From positions 629,001 to 693,000 of the forward strand of contig CANLOU010000001.1 in NCBI GenBank assembly GCA_947492995.1: a DNA stretch of 64,000 nucleotides, read 5' to 3'. Of this stretch, positions 27,714 through 35,354 are shown piece after piece. The notes beneath the pieces were generated by a model, which ran no database searches, was not told the origin of the DNA, and saw only the letters and a list, made by a program, of their open reading frames with translations. Source of the stretch: an uncultured Litoreibacter sp. (GTDB lineage Bacteria; Pseudomonadota; Alphaproteobacteria; Rhodobacterales; Rhodobacteraceae). The number at the start of each line of letters is the position of its first letter. Within the stretch, counting starts at the first letter, position 1. A program made the position numbers and the translations under genes.

Positions 27714-27995
27714 ATGATCCAAACCACCAAGGGCAAACTCGCCACCAACGCCGTAAAGGGCAAGTATGGCAAAGGCTTCCCTGGTGACTTGGTGAAGCGC
27801 ACGCGGGCGATGCTGTCGGCATTGGATGCTGCGGTGGTCGTCGAGGATTTGCGGTTCCCGCCCGGCAACCACCTGGAAGAACTGAAAGGGGATCGGGCCG
27901 GACAACACTCCGTTCGGATCAACGGGCAATGGCGCATCTGCTTTGTCTGGACGCCGAACGGCCCCGCCGATGTCGAGATTGTGGATTACCATTGA
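27714..27995 (+). CDS. higB: HigB-like toxin (RelE/ParE superfamily)
   Basis: A 93-residue toxin of the HigB type, an mRNA interferase that cuts transcripts on the ribosome. Family landmarks are the central helix MLSALDAA, then LRFPPGNHLEELKGDRAGQ and the C-terminal core HSVRINGQWRICFVW, whose Arg/His/Trp residues contribute to catalysis, ending with ADVEIVDYH. The gene precedes its antitoxin, the usual HigBA order. It has no visible Shine-Dalgarno site and probably starts on a leaderless mRNA. The pair may stabilise the island. Confidence 0.92.
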   Translation: MIQTTKGKLATNAVKGKYGKGFPGDLVKRTRAMLSALDAAVVVEDLRFPPGNHLEELKGDRAGQHSVRINGQWRICFVWTPNGPADVEIVDYH

Positions 27996-28007
27996 GAGGA
28001 TACGCTG

Positions 28008-28298
28008 ATGAGCTTGCTTGAAGACCCGATGCACCCCGGTGAAGTCCTGAAGGAGCTTTACCTCGATCCACTGGAGATGGGGGCCATCGCGTTTGCGCGT
28101 CGTCTGGGGGTGCCTCGCACGCGGATTGAGCGGTTGATCAAAGGCACGACCGGGATCACTCCGGACACAGCTCTGCGCCTTGCGCGTGTGTTCAACACGA
28201 CCCCGGCCTACTGGGTGAACTTACAGACGAACTACGACATGGCGGTGGCGGCCAAGGAGATCGATGTTTCTGGTATTGAACCGCTTGTTGCGGCCTGA
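28008..28298 (+). CDS. higA: HigA-like antitoxin with HTH (XRE family)
   Basis: A 96-residue HigA antitoxin: HPGEVLKELYLDPLEM at the N-terminus, then an XRE-type helix-turn-helix AFARRLGVPRTRIERLIKG, and the conserved ITPDTALRLARVFNTTPAYWVNLQTNYD. It neutralises HigB and should repress the pair by binding the palindrome over the promoter. It begins 12 bp after higB, and a GAGAGGA ribosome site lies just before ATG 28008. The arrangement looks intact and functional. Confidence 0.93.
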   Translation: MSLLEDPMHPGEVLKELYLDPLEMGAIAFARRLGVPRTRIERLIKGTTGITPDTALRLARVFNTTPAYWVNLQTNYDMAVAAKEIDVSGIEPLVAA

Positions 28299-28557
28299 AC
28301 CTGGCTTAGGACTAATGCGGACCTGTCTTGGAGACATCGCGTCGCAGAAGGCTATAAGTTTGGGTCCGCACCAACCACGTTCCACACTGCAACGAATTTA
28401 GGCTTTTCGCTCAACAGAAGCATCTATGCTCAGCTCCCTATCAGGACATTCATGGCTTAACTTAAAACGTGTCCTCATTGTTTGGGACGCATACAAAGGT
28501 CAGAAACCTACTTATGTGGTGCGCCGCATGCTGATACCATAGTCATAGCGCACTGCA

Positions 28558-30537
28558 TTGAAATTGAAGACAGATATAGACAGGGATATTGGAAGAGTGG
28601 ACGTATTTGGGCCAGAACTGATTAAAGCAGCAATTGGCGTCGGCAAGCATTTCGCAACAAAATCTGTCGACCAAATGATAGCAAACAAAGAAAAGATCAT
28701 ACAAAAGACCGAACTGACGAATGACCAGGTTGAGGACACTCTGTCCGCGCTGAGCCCTGCTCGAGTAGTTGCTAAGGTTGAGGTTGATGCCGACCACACA
28801 CTGTCGGAGATACAGCGGCATATTGAAACGCTGAGGAAATGGAGTTCGACAATCAACTTCAAGGATCTTTCTAAATCCAAACGGTTAGATGATATCTACA
28901 TTCATCTCGACACATTCCTCGTACCACGCGCGCGCCACGTTTCGGAAACTGAGCAAACCAATCGGATCGAACTCGAACATGAAATAACCAACTCTGATGC
29001 CAACGTTCTGATTCAAGGTTTGCCCGGGGCTGGAAAAACCACGTCCATGAAAAGAGTAGTGAAGTTATGCCTGGAAAACCAATCACCCGAGCTCAAGAAG
29101 TACTTCTTTCCTGTGCTAATCAGACTTCGAGAGTTGGACGCGAGTGCAGATAGTGAATACAATCTGATCGCTAAGCTGTCCAAGCTCTTTGCATACAAAA
29201 TAGAGATTGAGCTTCCTGAGGTTGACAAGGGGCTGACACCCTTCAAAAAAATGGCTCGTGAAGCGGAAGCAAATGCGTTCATCGACTATTTGAACCACCT
29301 AAGACCACTGCTGATACTCGATGGATTTGATGAGATTGCTGACCCGAGAGTACGCGAAGCCGTCCTATCAGAAATTTCGCTAATTTCTCGTAGGGCACCG
29401 AATCTTAGAACCGTCTTGACCTGCAGGACTGGTGAGATCGGGGCTTTGATTGATAGCTTCGAGGAATATGAAATTGCTCCATTGAGCTGGGACCAAATTG
29501 AGAGTTTCGCGGCGAAGTGGATACCAAGCCAGGACGAGTGTACTAAGTTCGTAAAGCTCATTAAGGATAGCCCGTTTGCTGATACAGCCTTCAAACCACT
29601 TTCTTTGGCACATCTTTGTGCAATCTATGAGCGAATTGGAAGAATCCCAGACAAGCCTAAAGCTGTTTATCGTCGCGTAGTTCGATTGTTGATCGAGGAC
29701 TGGGATGAACAACGCCGTGTAAAACGAGAGTCAAAGTATGCCAGATTCGATTTGGACCAAAAGTATGAATTTCTTTCCAACCTTGCATACTATTTCTCTG
29801 TCGATCGTCAGAAATACGTCATGTCACATGCTGATCTTCAGAAGGCCTATCTTCGCCTGAGCAAAAGATTTGGCCTGCTCTCTCACGAGCAGAACAGTGT
29901 GGTAGCGGAACTTGAAAGTCATACCGGTCTATTTGTTCAGAGCGGCTCTGAAAAATTCGAGTTCGCCCATAAATCCTTACAAGAGTACCTCGCAGCAGAG
30001 TTTCTTGTTAAGATGCCGATACCACCAAGCAACGAAAGAAGGCTCCATAGCCTTTCATCTGAACTAGCAATCGCCACCGCCATCTCATCAATACCAAGCG
30101 AGTATCTTGCTAGCTTAATAGACCATACATTCACTTCAAAAAGCTTAGATTCCCAATTTTATTTTTCGTTCGTAAATCGCCTTTTGCAGGAGAAGCCAGA
30201 TTTTGATACTGACTTTGAGACTTTCCTAAGTCTACTTAGGGTTTTCAGCCTTTGGTTTTGCAATGGAACGATCCCAACTGGAAAATTTCAAGGGACACCA
30301 GCGAATGTATTCGTTGGCGGATACAGCGGGGTGGATGCATCCAAATGCCCCTCCATTTCTAAGTTTTTTACAACCGATGAGTGGAGTAGCCATATGAAAG
30401 AATTTTCCGAATTATACGAGATAAGCGCAAGTGCTAGCCCTTCTAAGTCAATTCTTATGGCACAAAAACGTGCAAAAAGGCGAGTGTTCCGCAACTCTCG
30501 TGACTACTTTGTTCTCCCGGAAGCCTTCTTGATTTGA
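28558..30537 (+). CDS. NACHT domain STAND NTPase (bacterial NLR-like)
   Basis: A 659-residue protein with a NACHT NTPase core. Walker A is IQGLPGAGKTTSMKRVV (around residues 152-168). Walker B is LLILDGFDEIADPRV, with the key Asp around residue 255, and VLTCRTGEI follows as sensor 1. A helical winged region contains FEFAHKSLQEYLAAEFLVK (around 470), the typical end of the NACHT module. The C-terminal 170 residues hold no repeats I can name and could be the sensor. The 130-residue N-terminal part is the candidate effector. Bacterial NACHT proteins defend against phage. TTG 28558 is the only upstream start in frame; no clear ribosome site. Base use is AT-rich against the rest of the window. Confidence 0.87.
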   Translation: MKLKTDIDRDIGRVDVFGPELIKAAIGVGKHFATKSVDQMIANKEKIIQKTELTNDQVEDTLSALSPARVVAKVEVDADHTLSEIQRHIETLRKWSSTINFKDLSKSKRLDDIYIHLDTFLVPRARHVSETEQTNRIELEHEITNSDANVLIQGLPGAGKTTSMKRVVKLCLENQSPELKKYFFPVLIRLRELDASADSEYNLIAKLSKLFAYKIEIELPEVDKGLTPFKKMAREAEANAFIDYLNHLRPLLILDGFDEIADPRVREAVLSEISLISRRAPNLRTVLTCRTGEIGALIDSFEEYEIAPLSWDQIESFAAKWIPSQDECTKFVKLIKDSPFADTAFKPLSLAHLCAIYERIGRIPDKPKAVYRRVVRLLIEDWDEQRRVKRESKYARFDLDQKYEFLSNLAYYFSVDRQKYVMSHADLQKAYLRLSKRFGLLSHEQNSVVAELESHTGLFVQSGSEKFEFAHKSLQEYLAAEFLVKMPIPPSNERRLHSLSSELAIATAISSIPSEYLASLIDHTFTSKSLDSQFYFSFVNRLLQEKPDFDTDFETFLSLLRVFSLWFCNGTIPTGKFQGTPANVFVGGYSGVDASKCPSISKFFTTDEWSSHMKEFSELYEISASASPSKSILMAQKRAKRRVFRNSRDYFVLPEAFLI

Positions 30538-30775
30538 CAGGAACTGCGTGCTCATCGTGAGGTCCGTGAATTCTCTCTAAGCAACTGGTGCATTGGACTC
30601 TCTTGGCGAAAATTCAGAGCGACCGCTAGGACTGCCATGCCGCTGAGTGGTTGGCCATGCACGGTTCATTGTGGAACCTCCAAAGCAGACTTTGAGACAG
30701 CGGCAGACACTTGCAGTGTTAGATGCAGCTAGCGTCAATGCCGCAGCCCCCTCTCCGCATGCGCCTCCTGGCTGT

Positions 30776-31075
30776 CTAGCTCTCCCTCAATCTCTCGGCG
30801 GCGGCTTTCGCTAAGCTCAAGCTCTGCTGCAAGCTCTCGTCCAGCGTCTTGTTGCTCGCCTCGTCGTTCAGCAATCCGCTCAAGGCCTTCATGGATGCGG
30901 CTTGTGAACGAATGAGCAAGGTCACGCAGTCTTTCAAACCAGCCAGTTCCCTCTCGATCCTGCCGGTCGAGCGTGTCTCCAAGGCGGTCAAGTCCTTCGC
31001 GGAGGCCTCTGAGGCCGTCACCAACCGCTCGACGCAGGCGAGCAAGTCGCGTTCCAAGGCTGTTAGTTGTGTCAT
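30776..31075 (-). CDS. MbeD/MobD-like mobilization protein
   Basis: A 99-residue helical protein whose N-terminus (MTQLTALERDLLACVERLV) resembles the MbeD/MobD family of ColE1-type plasmids (MTELEKQLLSAFEQL type), followed by a long predicted coiled coil. These small proteins assist conjugal mobilization or entry exclusion. The start ATG 31075 abuts the mobB stop directly and is preceded by GAGGAGG. The relaxase needed for transfer is missing or truncated here, so it is probably a relic, though the gene itself is intact. Confidence 0.65.
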   Translation of the reverse strand: MTQLTALERDLLACVERLVTASEASAKDLTALETRSTGRIERELAGLKDCVTLLIRSQAASMKALSGLLNDEASNKTLDESLQQSLSLAKAAAERLRES

Positions 31076-31537
31076 CTAATCCTCCTCGATCCGAATGCAG
31101 GTGACGTGTTGCCCACCCATCGTGCAGGTGCGCAGACGTGTCTTCGATGAGTCCAGGATCAGCCAGGTCCCCTCGGGCCGCTCGATCCGTGTCAGGCCAA
31201 TTTCCGTCAGTTCTGAGCGGCTCAGATGGACCGTCCAGAAGAAGCTCGCGGCCATCATCAAGGCGATCCCCGTCAGCACCATCGCCGCGATCAGCCAGGG
31301 TGAGATCGTCAGCCATAGGCGGATCGACCTCAGCCGGGTCTCGAAGATGCTCGCGGTCTCGGTCTGAAAGCGGCGCGTATCGCTCGCGATGGTATGCTGC
31401 GCGGCGCCCACAATGTTCTTCAAATCGATCCTGAAGCTCTTGAGCTGGGACGAGATCGAGGCGACGTGTTCCTGCCTGATCTCGTCGAGCTCCGCGTTCA
31501 ACTTCTCGCTCAGGCGGGTCGGCTTGCCAGTCTTCAT
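31076..31537 (-). CDS. MbeB/MobB-like mobilization protein with membrane helix
   Basis: A 153-residue protein with a coiled-coil N-terminal half (SEKLNAELDEIRQEHVASIS...) and a transmembrane pair or long helix (LWLTISPWLIAAMVLTGIAL and onward, around residues 74-100). A short C-terminal domain with two cysteines (RTCTMGGQHVTCIRIEED) follows. The layout fits MobB/MbeB, which helps place the relaxosome at the membrane. AAAGGAGAG precedes ATG 31537. It is followed without a gap by the MobD-like gene, as in ColE1-type mob regions. Assignment rests on arrangement and general features. Confidence 0.6.
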   Translation of the reverse strand: MKTGKPTRLSEKLNAELDEIRQEHVASISSQLKSFRIDLKNIVGAAQHTIASDTRRFQTETASIFETRLRSIRLWLTISPWLIAAMVLTGIALMMAASFFWTVHLSRSELTEIGLTRIERPEGTWLILDSSKTRLRTCTMGGQHVTCIRIEED

Positions 31538-31725
31538 GGAAAATCTCTCCTTTCAGCCGCCAGCGCTCGCCGGTGTCGGCGGCTTGGGCAGTAAGGTAGA
31601 ATTTGCCTGCTTTGCCGGAGTAGGAATGGCTTGCATAGCGAACAAAAATGTAATTCCTTAGCAAGTGACTAAGCTTTTCTATCGCGGGTCACCGTCCGCA
31701 ATCTAAACAGGACTGCCGACCCTAC

Positions 31726-32070
31726 ATGGAAACCTTTAAGACATTGCTGCCTGTCATCACCACCCTGTTGGGGGCGGCATTATCTTTGATGGCAATTGAA
31801 TACCGAAGCACAAAGGAGCAAAAACGATTTTTGGAACGAGAAAAGGACAGCAAAAAGAATGAAGCAATAGCCGCTATTGCAGAAGTTCTTCTGCTTGCTG
31901 TGTCAGGGCAAGTTTCAGGCAGCCAAGCAAAGAAAAAGGTGATTGAAATCTATGCATCTAATCTCATGCTGCTGGAAAACGGTTTTTATAAGCAAACCGT
32001 TGAGTGCTTTGATGAAAATAACGATATCTTACCTGAACATGTAGAACAGTGGATCGAACAAAAGAGATAG
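31726..32070 (+). CDS. Small membrane-anchored protein of unknown function (pair, first gene)
   Basis: A 114-residue protein with an N-terminal transmembrane helix (LLPVITTLLGAALSLMAIEY, residues 7-26), a charged lysine/glutamate-rich coiled-coil segment, and a C-terminal soluble part (KVIEIYASNLMLLENGFY). I do not recognise the family. It overlaps the next gene by 22 bp, so the two are probably translated together. The pair is AT-rich against the island's GC-rich genes and sits among defence genes, which makes a role in phage conflict possible but unproven. Confidence 0.65.
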   Translation: METFKTLLPVITTLLGAALSLMAIEYRSTKEQKRFLEREKDSKKNEAIAAIAEVLLLAVSGQVSGSQAKKKVIEIYASNLMLLENGFYKQTVECFDENNDILPEHVEQWIEQKR

Positions 32071-32933
32071 GCGATAATTTGGAAAAATCAGACATTCAAT
32101 TGCTAGCTAGTCAAAACAGACAAAAGTTGCCTCAAGAGCAAGAGTTAGGCGCGACAATCCAACACAGAGTATTTGTCGAATTTGGCGAGAAGTCACGCCT
32201 TCCAACAACACTGATTTCACTCGGGGCGTTCTGTAAAATCGTTAAGGATATCCTCGGAGCCAGCCTTGATGACCAGTGTCGGCGAGCCATTATGCAGAAT
32301 AATGTGGATCTCGATAATGTTAGCGTTGAAGAGTTTGATTCACAAATACCTTTTCAGATTTCTTTTGAAAATGGGATATTTAAGTCTAGTAGTAAAGCAG
32401 ATCCTATTTCGATAGCGGACATTGTAATCAGACAAGATTCTATCTCGGTAATTGTGAATGGCGACAGCACTGATGCTCAGGAGGTAATTTCGGGAGCTTA
32501 CAATGCCGTCTTAGCGCAAGCTGGCTATTCCAACAAGTTCTCCGAAGACTGCGTTGCAGCTCGCGCTCATACATGTTTTACAGTTGCTCGTCTTAATTTT
32601 GGAATTTCGTCAGTCTTTTCTGAAGCGATTCAGACAACACTCAACGCGACCGTGAAATCCGATGCAGAGCGCTTCAAGAATATTGGCTCAATGCCGGTCG
32701 GTACCAGCCAAGAGCAACTTAAGAATTACATGATTGTCCCAAAGGTGAAAGCCTTGGAATTTTCTATTACGCGCTTCGATAAGTCTAGTGGAGCCTCGGA
32801 AGTTTGCACCCTTAGAATAGCGCCACGAACAAAAACAGATGTCGATATGGGCGATTATGTTTTCATTAGTGAGTACCCAGAGGATGTCCACAATGAATTG
32901 GTCAAAGCGTTTACTGATGCGCTGCCATCTTAG
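32049..32933 (+). CDS. Hypothetical protein (pair, second gene)
   Basis: A 294-residue soluble protein that I cannot assign to a family. It is mixed alpha/beta, with no P-loop, nuclease or other catalytic motif visible. IQHRVFVEFGEKSRLPTTLI is near the N-terminus and a beta-rich C-terminal part contains TLRIAPRTKTDVDMGDYVF. It could start at GTG 32049, inside the upstream gene, or at TTG 32079 after AGG. Together with the small membrane protein it forms an isolated two-gene unit in the defence island: a candidate for an undescribed sensor/effector pair. Confidence 0.65.
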   Translation: MDRTKEIGDNLEKSDIQLLASQNRQKLPQEQELGATIQHRVFVEFGEKSRLPTTLISLGAFCKIVKDILGASLDDQCRRAIMQNNVDLDNVSVEEFDSQIPFQISFENGIFKSSSKADPISIADIVIRQDSISVIVNGDSTDAQEVISGAYNAVLAQAGYSNKFSEDCVAARAHTCFTVARLNFGISSVFSEAIQTTLNATVKSDAERFKNIGSMPVGTSQEQLKNYMIVPKVKALEFSITRFDKSSGASEVCTLRIAPRTKTDVDMGDYVFISEYPEDVHNELVKAFTDALPS

Positions 32934-33060
32934 CGCACGTTGGAATTGGTTCCGATGAGCTTGTACCCCTACTGAGTTTAGGAGGCAGATTTAAAGCGAG
33001 TATTGCTTTCAGGTGCCGTCGCTTGTTTCCAAATCGCGCTGTGATCAGTAGTCCGGCGGA
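32934..33060. other. Short noncoding segment between the unknown pair and the wHTH pseudogene
   Basis: About 130 bp separate the unknown pair from the decayed winged-helix gene. No gene, repeat or regulatory site can be supported. Confidence 0.3.
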
Positions 33061-33784
33061 TCAAACTAGTATGATGGTCTGGCTGCGCAATGCTTCCACC
33101 GTCTCTGAGTCTTTCGCCTGCTTCTCGACATAGGCCGGCTGGTGCCGAGACTGGAACTAGTTATTGGTAAAGCAGACCTTGGTGCGGGTGAACCCTGTGC
33201 TGGCCGCTGCGTAAGCTTGGACGCCTATCAGCAGTTTGTCCGACCTGATTTTTTCGTTTATGGCCTCTCCAATCTGGGTAAGGCAAGCCGCCTTGCCGCG
33301 CAACCAGTCTGGCGGATATTCCGCTAAGATCTCCTCAGCTTCTCCATCCTCCGCCGCCCCGCGCTCGCGCGTAGGAGGTTTATGGATGGTTTGGGGGTCG
33401 TGGTGGCCTCGGTACCCCGGCCACTGTGGGCCCCGTTCCGGGTCCAGTCTGAACGGGGTCCACTGTAGCCCCCGTCTCGATCTCTGGTTCTGCGGTCAGT
33501 TCCAACGCCTCTATCCGGGCGAGATCGATCCGGTAAACGACCGTGAAACCGTTCTCGCATCCCCGCGCGCCCGTCTCGACCAGGATGCCTTCTTTCAAGA
33601 AGTCCCGGATCGAACGCTTGACCGTGGTCTCCCCGAGCTCCGTGTGCCTCTGGATCGTTCCCTTCGAACACCAGATGCCAGACCCGTCATCCGACGCTTT
33701 GTCCGCCAGAAACATGATGATATGCTTGCGCGTCGCACTCCCGAACTTCCGCTCCGCGCACGCATTCGCCACACGCCAGCTCAT
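33061..33784 (-). pseudogene. Broken plasmid-type winged-helix protein
   Basis: From ATG 33784 the frame encodes MSWRVANACAERKFGSATRK, then a winged-helix core (GIWCSKGTIQRHTELGETTV and KRSIRDFLKEGILVETG), and stops at 33380. A neighbouring frame then continues a coherent C-terminal part (EEILAEYPPDWLRGKAACL, INEKIRSDKLLIGVQAYAAA), is cut by an in-frame TAG at 33159-33157, and resumes (SRHQPAYVEKQAKDSETVEA) to TGA at 33063-33061. So one frameshift in the CCCCCAAACC region and one nonsense mutation inactivate it. Intact relatives are helix-turn-helix proteins of alphaproteobacterial plasmids, possibly replication-linked. It supports a plasmid origin for this end of the island. Confidence 0.7.
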
Positions 33785-33939
33785 TGAACCGCCCCAAAAG
33801 CCGCAAAGACGTGCGAATTTTGTACAGGTTTTGTACGAGATTTCGGTCGTTTTCGGAGAATTCGGCGGAAAACGAACCGGGCGTTTCTGCACGCTTCTGC
33901 ACAACAGGCTGAAAATAAGCCATATTTTTCAGGTAGTTT

Positions 33940-33986
33940 TGGCGACCCCGGCAGGATTCGAACCTGCAACCTGCCCCTTAGGAGGG
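33940..33986 (-). repeat. attR: 47-bp core inside tRNA-Arg
   Basis: Identical to 15148-15194. It forms the 3' half of the intact tRNA gene, so integration restored the gene. Island DNA lies to its left; the 5' half of the tRNA to its right is original chromosome. Confidence 0.95.
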
Positions 33987-34016
33987 GGCTGCTCTATCCA
34001 GTTGAGCCACGGGGTC
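33940..34016 (-). tRNA. tRNA-Arg (anticodon CCT)
   Basis: On the minus strand a full cloverleaf folds: acceptor GACCCCG/CGGGGTC, D-stem GCTC/GAGC, anticodon stem GCCCC/GGGGC with loop CTCCTAA (anticodon CCT, reads AGG), T-stem GCAGG/CCTGC with TTCGAAT, discriminator G, then an encoded CCA (33942-33940). It is the integration site of the island; its 3' half doubles as attR. Confidence 0.96.
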
Positions 34017-34058
34017 GTGCCGGCGTGTTTTGCTGAATTCAAATCGGATAGGCAACAA

Positions 34059-34096
34059 AAAAGGGGACGCGAATTTGGCCCAACGCGTCCCCTTTT
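34059..34096. terminator. Strong bidirectional hairpin terminator
   Basis: A 13-bp perfect inverted repeat, AAAAGGGGACGCG (34059-34071) and CGCGTCCCCTTTT (34084-34096), with a 12-nt loop. It has T-runs on both strands. It separates the tRNA-Arg gene from the LacI-family gene and probably insulates them. Confidence 0.8.
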
Positions 34097-34211
34097 AACG
34101 GGCTCACGAGGTCTTGCGACCAACGGAACCTAACTTTGTTACCGCTAACATAGCTGGGCATTCGCCTTTGGACAACCCATTGATTTAGAGCTATCAATAG
34201 ACAAATACCTG

Positions 34212-35261
34212 TTGCAAAGGCGTCCCGTTTTGACCAGCCGCTCCGACCCTGACTATCGCCCTAACCTTACTCTTAGGGACGTGTCCGAGGCCTCTGGCGT
34301 CAGCGAAATGACAGTCAGCCGCGTTTTAAGAAATCGCGGCGAAGTCTCTGAAAAGACGCGGCAACGCGTCCTTGCTGCAGCGCGAGAGCTTGGCTACGTC
34401 CCCAACAAAATCGCAGGCGCGCTGGCCTCTAACACCGTCAACCTTGTTGGCGTCATCATCCCGTCGCTGTCAAATATGGTGTTCCCGGAAGTCATGATGG
34501 GCATCTCCTCGGTGCTTGACAGAACGCCGTTGCAGCCGGTGGTGGGCGTCACGGACTACGAGCCCGAGAAGGAAGAGCGGGTTATCTTCGAAATGCTGTC
34601 GTGGCGGCCAACAGGGTTGATTGTCGCGGGGCTTGAACACACTGCCCCTGCACGCAAAATGATGGAAGCCGCGAACATTCCTATCGTCGAAATTATGGAT
34701 GTTGACGGCGAGGCGGTCGATGCGTGTGTCGGGATCTCGCACGAGCGCGCCGGTCGCGAAACTGCTACCGAAATACTGAAGCGCGGGTACCGGAAAATAG
34801 GGTTCTTGGGGACGAAAATGCCGCTGGATCACCGCGCCAGAAAACGGTTCGAAGGCTTTAACGCAGTGCTTCAGGAAGCCGGGCTGTCATTGGCAGATGA
34901 GGAATACTATTCCGGCGGCTCTGCGCTGGCGAAAGGCCGGGAAATGACCCAATCCATCCTATCGCGCAGCAAAGACCTCGATTTTCTTTATTATTCCAAC
35001 GACATGATCGGCGCCGGCGGCCTGCTTTACTGCTTGGAGGCCGGATATGACGTTCCGGGTGACATTGGAATGGCAGGGTTCAATGGCGTCGAGTTGATAG
35101 AAGGGCTGCCCCGCCGTCTCGCGACAATGGACAGCTGCCGCGTTGAGATTGGCACGAAGGCCGCAGAACTTATCGCATCCGCCCTAGACAAGTCACAGAC
35201 AAAACCAGATCGTCGCGTCGAGATTTCACCAGTGTTTGCCCCCGGTGATACTGTGCGTTGA
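34212..35261 (+). CDS. LacI-family transcriptional regulator
   Basis: A 349-residue LacI/GalR-type regulator. The N-terminal HTH with hinge is TLRDVSEASGVSEMTVSRVL, followed by LAAARELGYVPNKIAGALAS. A periplasmic-binding-protein-like sensor follows (VGVIIPSLSNMVFPEVMMGI, then GFLGTKMPLDHRARKRFEGF, and GMAGFNGVELIEG). It resembles the GntR subgroup that senses gluconate-like sugar acids, but no sugar gene is adjacent, so its ligand is unknown. TTG 34212 is taken as the start; a second TTG at 34230 is an alternative. It is the first chromosomal gene right of the island. Confidence 0.88.
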   Translation: MQRRPVLTSRSDPDYRPNLTLRDVSEASGVSEMTVSRVLRNRGEVSEKTRQRVLAAARELGYVPNKIAGALASNTVNLVGVIIPSLSNMVFPEVMMGISSVLDRTPLQPVVGVTDYEPEKEERVIFEMLSWRPTGLIVAGLEHTAPARKMMEAANIPIVEIMDVDGEAVDACVGISHERAGRETATEILKRGYRKIGFLGTKMPLDHRARKRFEGFNAVLQEAGLSLADEEYYSGGSALAKGREMTQSILSRSKDLDFLYYSNDMIGAGGLLYCLEAGYDVPGDIGMAGFNGVELIEGLPRRLATMDSCRVEIGTKAAELIASALDKSQTKPDRRVEISPVFAPGDTVR

Positions 35262-35354
35262 ACGCATATTTCTTTAAATTCTTACCAATATCTTCATATC
35301 TCTGACCTAGTGCTTGGCTGATCCCTTAAACTTGGCGGAAAGGCGAGGCTTGAT

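Larger units (their letters stand above)
30735..31664 (-). pseudogene. Possible relaxase (MobA) C-terminal remnant overlapping mobB/mobD
   Basis: A 309-codon open frame encloses the mobB- and mobD-like genes, which lie in a different frame. In ColE1-type plasmids mbeB and mbeD are nested within the 3' part of the relaxase gene mbeA, so this frame could be the truncated tail of a mobA. The 40 residues before mobB (AGKFYLTAQAADTGERWRLKGEIF...) are the main support. The rest is rich in Asp/Arg and could equally be a frame shadow of the nested genes. The relaxase catalytic domain is absent. Confidence 0.35.

Noticed and set aside
33142-33327. A 61-codon plus-strand frame near the right end of the island
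   Set aside because: It is the shadow of the decayed winged-helix gene on the other strand.
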